From: JACJXF01 sp964349045
GTDB taxonomy: Bacteria; Bacteroidota; Bacteroidia; Bacteroidales; GCA-2748055
Direction: 5' to 3'
Assembly: GCA_964349045.1 (NCBI GenBank)
Contig: CAYGFI010000098.1
Location: 1-18,834 of the forward strand
Length of the DNA stretch: 18,834 nucleotides
In this document: positions 16,478-18,834 of the stretch, piece by piece
Numbering within the stretch: the stretch's first letter is position 1
How the letters are laid out: each line of letters starts with the position of its first letter
Program-made: the position numbers and the translations under genes
The notes under the pieces: generated by a model
What the model was told of the DNA's origin: nothing
Database searches by the model: none
The model's input: only the letters and a program-made list of their open reading frames with translations

Positions 16478-17758
16478 ATGAAAAGAGATCTGCAAATATT
16501 TGAAATTATCAGGAGGGAACAAGACCGTCAGAAACGGGGTATTGAACTTATCGCATCAGAAAACTTCGTAAGCCAGCAGGTTATGGAAGCAATGGGTTCT
16601 GTTTTAACCAATAAATATGCTGAAGGTTACCCCGGAAACCGCTATTACGGTGGTTGCGAAGTGATTGACGAAGCTGAACAACTTGCCATTGACCGGCTTA
16701 AGGAAATATATAAAGCCGAATATGCCAATGTTCAGCCACATTCCGGCGCACAGGCTAATATGGCAGTTTTTCTGACTTGTCTGAAACCCGGAGATACATT
16801 CATGGGTCTGGATCTTTCGCACGGCGGTCATCTTTCTCATGGATCACCGGTAAACAGTTCAGGTATTTTATATAATGCTATTTCTTATGGTCTGGACCAG
16901 CAGACCGAAATGGTTGATTATGACATGATGGAGAAGATTGCTCTCGAAAAGAAACCCAAACTGATCATTGCCGGGGCATCAGCCTATTCAAGGGAATGGG
17001 ATTACGCGAGAATGAGAAAGCTTGCTGATGCCATCGGCGCTGTTTTCATGGTTGATATGGCTCATCCTGCCGGCCTGATTGCAGCAGGTTTACTGGATAA
17101 TCCCCTGGAATATGCACACATCGTTACATCCACAACCCACAAAACATTAAGAGGTCCCAGGGGAGGGATTATACTGTTAGGAAAAGATTTTGAAAATCCC
17201 TGGAAAATAGCAACAAAAAAGGGAGAAATCCGACTTATGTCATCTTTATTGAATTCTGCTGTTTTCCCCGGAATACAAGGCGGACCCCTGGAACATATTA
17301 TTGCTGCAAAAGCAGTGGCATTTGGTGAAGCGCTTCAACCGGAATACAAAGTATATCAGAAACAGGTTACAAAAAACGCTAAAGTAATGTCAGCGAGTTT
17401 TGTTAAACTGGGATATAAAGTAGTATCGGGAGGTACCGATAACCATTCCATGCTGATTGATCTACGAACCAAGGTACCTGATGTTACCGGGAAAGAGGTT
17501 GAAAAGGCCCTGGTTCTTGCAGATATTACGGTAAATAAAAATATGGTGCCCTTTGATTCCCGTTCTCCTTTCCTGACTTCCGGTATTCGGGTCGGAACTC
17601 CGGCTATAACAACACGGGGAATTAAAGAGGACGTAATTCCTGTAATTGTTGATCTGATGAATGAAGTTATCACCAATATTAATAATTCATCCGTTATTGA
17701 GAAAGTACGCACCCAAGTCAACAAGCTGATGAAAGACCTCCCGATGTTTGTATCTTAG
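16478..17758 (+). CDS. glyA: Serine hydroxymethyltransferase
   Basis: This 426-aa PLP enzyme interconverts serine and glycine with transfer of a one-carbon unit to tetrahydrofolate, in the cytoplasm. Family marks are ELIASENFVS (residues 23-32), NKYAEGYPGNRYYGGCEV (45-62) and NVQPHSGAQANM (84-95). LSHGGHLSHG occupies 113-122, and the PLP-contacting D193/H196 are in MVDMAHPAGL. The Schiff-base lysine is K222 in TSTTHKTLRGPRGG. The C-terminal region has TSGIRVGTPAITTRG. The length is typical. It starts at the ATG at 16478 with a promoter-like element just upstream. A receiver-only response regulator begins 14 nt after the stop and is probably cotranscribed. Confidence 0.97.
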   Translation: MKRDLQIFEIIRREQDRQKRGIELIASENFVSQQVMEAMGSVLTNKYAEGYPGNRYYGGCEVIDEAEQLAIDRLKEIYKAEYANVQPHSGAQANMAVFLTCLKPGDTFMGLDLSHGGHLSHGSPVNSSGILYNAISYGLDQQTEMVDYDMMEKIALEKKPKLIIAGASAYSREWDYARMRKLADAIGAVFMVDMAHPAGLIAAGLLDNPLEYAHIVTSTTHKTLRGPRGGIILLGKDFENPWKIATKKGEIRLMSSLLNSAVFPGIQGGPLEHIIAAKAVAFGEALQPEYKVYQKQVTKNAKVMSASFVKLGYKVVSGGTDNHSMLIDLRTKVPDVTGKEVEKALVLADITVNKNMVPFDSRSPFLTSGIRVGTPAITTRGIKEDVIPVIVDLMNEVITNINNSSVIEKVRTQVNKLMKDLPMFVS

Positions 17759-17772
17759 AAAAGTTATATTTG

Positions 17773-18213
17773 ATGAGAAAACTTCCACTGATATTTGTTG
17801 TTGATGATGATCTTTTGATACAAAAACTTATTAAAGCTGAACTCAAGACTTTAAAAATAGATGTTATGTGTTTCAGCTATGGAGAAGAGTCTTTGTTGGA
17901 AATGGATATGAACCCCGACATTGTTATTCTCGATTATATATTTGTTCAGGGAGATAAACCGGTATTAGGAGGACTGGAAATTCTGAAGGAGATACGAAAA
18001 GTTAATGCGAATGTCCCGGTTATCATTCTTTCCGGACAAAAAAGCGGAAATGCAGTTTTGGAGTTGATTAAGCTCGGTATCGAAGAGTATGTTATTAAAG
18101 AAAAGAACTTTACTTCATTATTAAAAGAGGCCGTTATCAGTATACTTCAGGATAATAATTGGCTCAATATAAAAGACAAATGGCAAAATACTAACAGCAA
18201 AACAAAAAATTAG
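17773..18213 (+). CDS. Receiver-only response regulator
   Basis: This 146-aa CheY-like single receiver domain has no output domain. The acidic pocket is D11-D13 (FVVDDD), the phosphoacceptor is D54 (VILDY), the switch Ser is S87 (ILSGQ) and the conserved lysine is K109 (YVIKE). The loop after D54 is several residues longer than in CheY (IFVQGDKPVLGG). The last 20 residues are polar and probably disordered. The start is taken at the ATG at 17773 rather than a TTG immediately before it. The gene follows glyA by 14 nt. No histidine kinase is visible in the window, so its partner is unknown; it could act through protein-protein contacts in a phosphorelay. Confidence 0.9.
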   Translation: MRKLPLIFVVDDDLLIQKLIKAELKTLKIDVMCFSYGEESLLEMDMNPDIVILDYIFVQGDKPVLGGLEILKEIRKVNANVPVIILSGQKSGNAVLELIKLGIEEYVIKEKNFTSLLKEAVISILQDNNWLNIKDKWQNTNSKTKN

Positions 18214-18215
18214 AA

Positions 18216-18240
18216 AAACCCTTAAGAATTATCCGGGTTT
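18216..18240 (+). terminator. Weak hairpin after the response regulator
   Basis: AAACCC (18216-18221) and GGGTTT (18235-18240) can pair around a 13-nt loop 2 nt after the stop codon. The stem is short and has no immediate T-run, though ATTTTTTTG follows about 20 nt later. The remaining stretch to 18358 is AT-rich with no other feature I can support. Confidence 0.3.
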
Positions 18241-18358
18241 CAATCCGTTTTGCATGATACATTTTTTTGATTCTGTGTAATGCCGAAGGGTATTTCAACA
18301 TTTATTAAGTGAGTAAACATCAATTTGTCGAAATAGATTTATTTTAAGAATTAAATAA

Positions 18359-18834
18359 ATGGAATGGTACCAGATACTGATGCTGATCGGAGCGGGTATT
18401 ATTGCAGGTTTTATTAATACCCTGGCCGGAAGCGGGTCACTTCTTACACTTCCGCTTTTTATGGCATTCGGACTTCCGGCGCCGGTTGCAAATGGTACTA
18501 ACAGAATTGGCATCCTGCTTCAGAGCCTGGTTGGAGTTTTCAGTTTTAAAAAGCAAGACCTGCTTGATTTTCCTTCAGCGCTAAAAATAGTTGTTCCATC
18601 AGTTATCGGAGCTTTGATTGGTGCACTGATTGCTGTGGATGTGAATGAGGAGGCAATGCAGATGGCAATCGCCATCTTACTGATCCTGATGTTTCTCCTG
18701 ATCCTGTTGAAACCTTCACGATGGATAAAGAGTCATGAGGGAAATCCTCCTGTTACACTCTGGGTACAGATGATAATTTTCTTTTTCGTGGGGATGTATG
18801 GTGGATTTATTCAGGCAGGAGTAGGTTTTTTTCT
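18359..18834 (+). CDS. TauE/SafE-family (DUF81) sulfite exporter-like permease, 5' part
   Basis: This inner-membrane protein is truncated by the window end after 158 codons. It opens with MEWYQILMLIGAGIIAGFIN and the family motif NTLAGSGSLLTLPLF, then LPAPVANGTNRIGI. Further hydrophobic helices follow (IVVPSVIGALIGALIA, MAIAILLILMFLLILL and IIFFFVGMYGGFIQAG). The GGFIQAGVG repeat of the first-half motif marks the start of the second half of the fold. Members export or import sulfite, sulfoacetate, taurine-derived or other anions; the substrate here is unknown. The start ATG at 18359 is the first in the frame with a proper membrane N terminus. There are 145 nt between it and the response regulator, so it is probably a separate transcript. 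Confidence 0.88.
   Translation, partial: MEWYQILMLIGAGIIAGFINTLAGSGSLLTLPLFMAFGLPAPVANGTNRIGILLQSLVGVFSFKKQDLLDFPSALKIVVPSVIGALIGALIAVDVNEEAMQMAIAILLILMFLLILLKPSRWIKSHEGNPPVTLWVQMIIFFFVGMYGGFIQAGVGFF

Noticed and set aside
17765..17772. TATATTTG, an exact TAnnTTTG match just before the response regulator start
   Set aside because: It touches the start codon, so transcription would begin inside the gene, and no later Met would keep the first strand of the receiver fold.
1..18834. A new defence, mobile or biosynthetic system
   Set aside because: All complete genes fall in known housekeeping, transport or type IX surface families, and no transposase, integrase, phage, toxin or CRISPR signature is present.

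Overview
The window is an ordinary stretch of a Bacteroidota chromosome, probably Bacteroidales-like. The evidence is two proteins with gliding-motility/type IX secretion (CHU_C) C-terminal domains, a PorP/SprF-family barrel next to one of them, exact TAnnTTTG promoter -7 elements, no clear Shine-Dalgarno sequences, AT-rich intergenic DNA, and the spoT-fur-purA gene order I recall from Bacteroidales. There are no RNA genes, CRISPR arrays, transposases or phage genes. No intergenic stretch exceeds about 200 bp.

Layout. The left edge holds the last 41 codons of an unidentified + strand gene. It converges on a long-chain acyl-CoA synthetase (minus strand, ends 158). The synthetase is divergent from an MFS transporter (2244-3623), and the gap between them carries an inverted array of 7-bp repeats. 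Next, 3794-7745 is a two-gene surface module: a roughly ten-PKD-domain secreted protein with an unusual CHU_C tail, then a PorP/SprF outer-membrane protein 4 nt downstream.

The block 7852-12732 reads on the minus strand in transcription order: bifunctional (p)ppGpp enzyme spoT/relA, a Fur-family regulator, purA, and a YhcH-domain lipoprotein. The fur gene has a strong intrinsic terminator after it and a perfect 9-bp-arm palindrome between its -7 promoter element and its start codon, so it is probably autoregulated and transcribed apart from purA. PurA uses a TTG start and is followed 11 nt later by the lipoprotein gene. The block joins alarmone metabolism, metal or redox sensing and AMP synthesis.

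Upstream of spoT lies a second type IX cargo candidate (four FN3-like domains plus a canonical CHU_C domain), divergent from a CBS-domain ClC channel/transporter. After the ClC gene come glyA, a receiver-only response regulator 14 nt downstream, and the 5' part of a TauE/SafE-family permease cut by the window end.

I found no new multi-gene system. The points most worth a second look are the Fur palindrome together with this Fur's missing CxxC pair, the heptad inverted array, the glycine-rich insertions in the CHU_C domain of the PKD protein, the exported YhcH protein paired with purA, and the ClC selectivity and proton-site substitutions.
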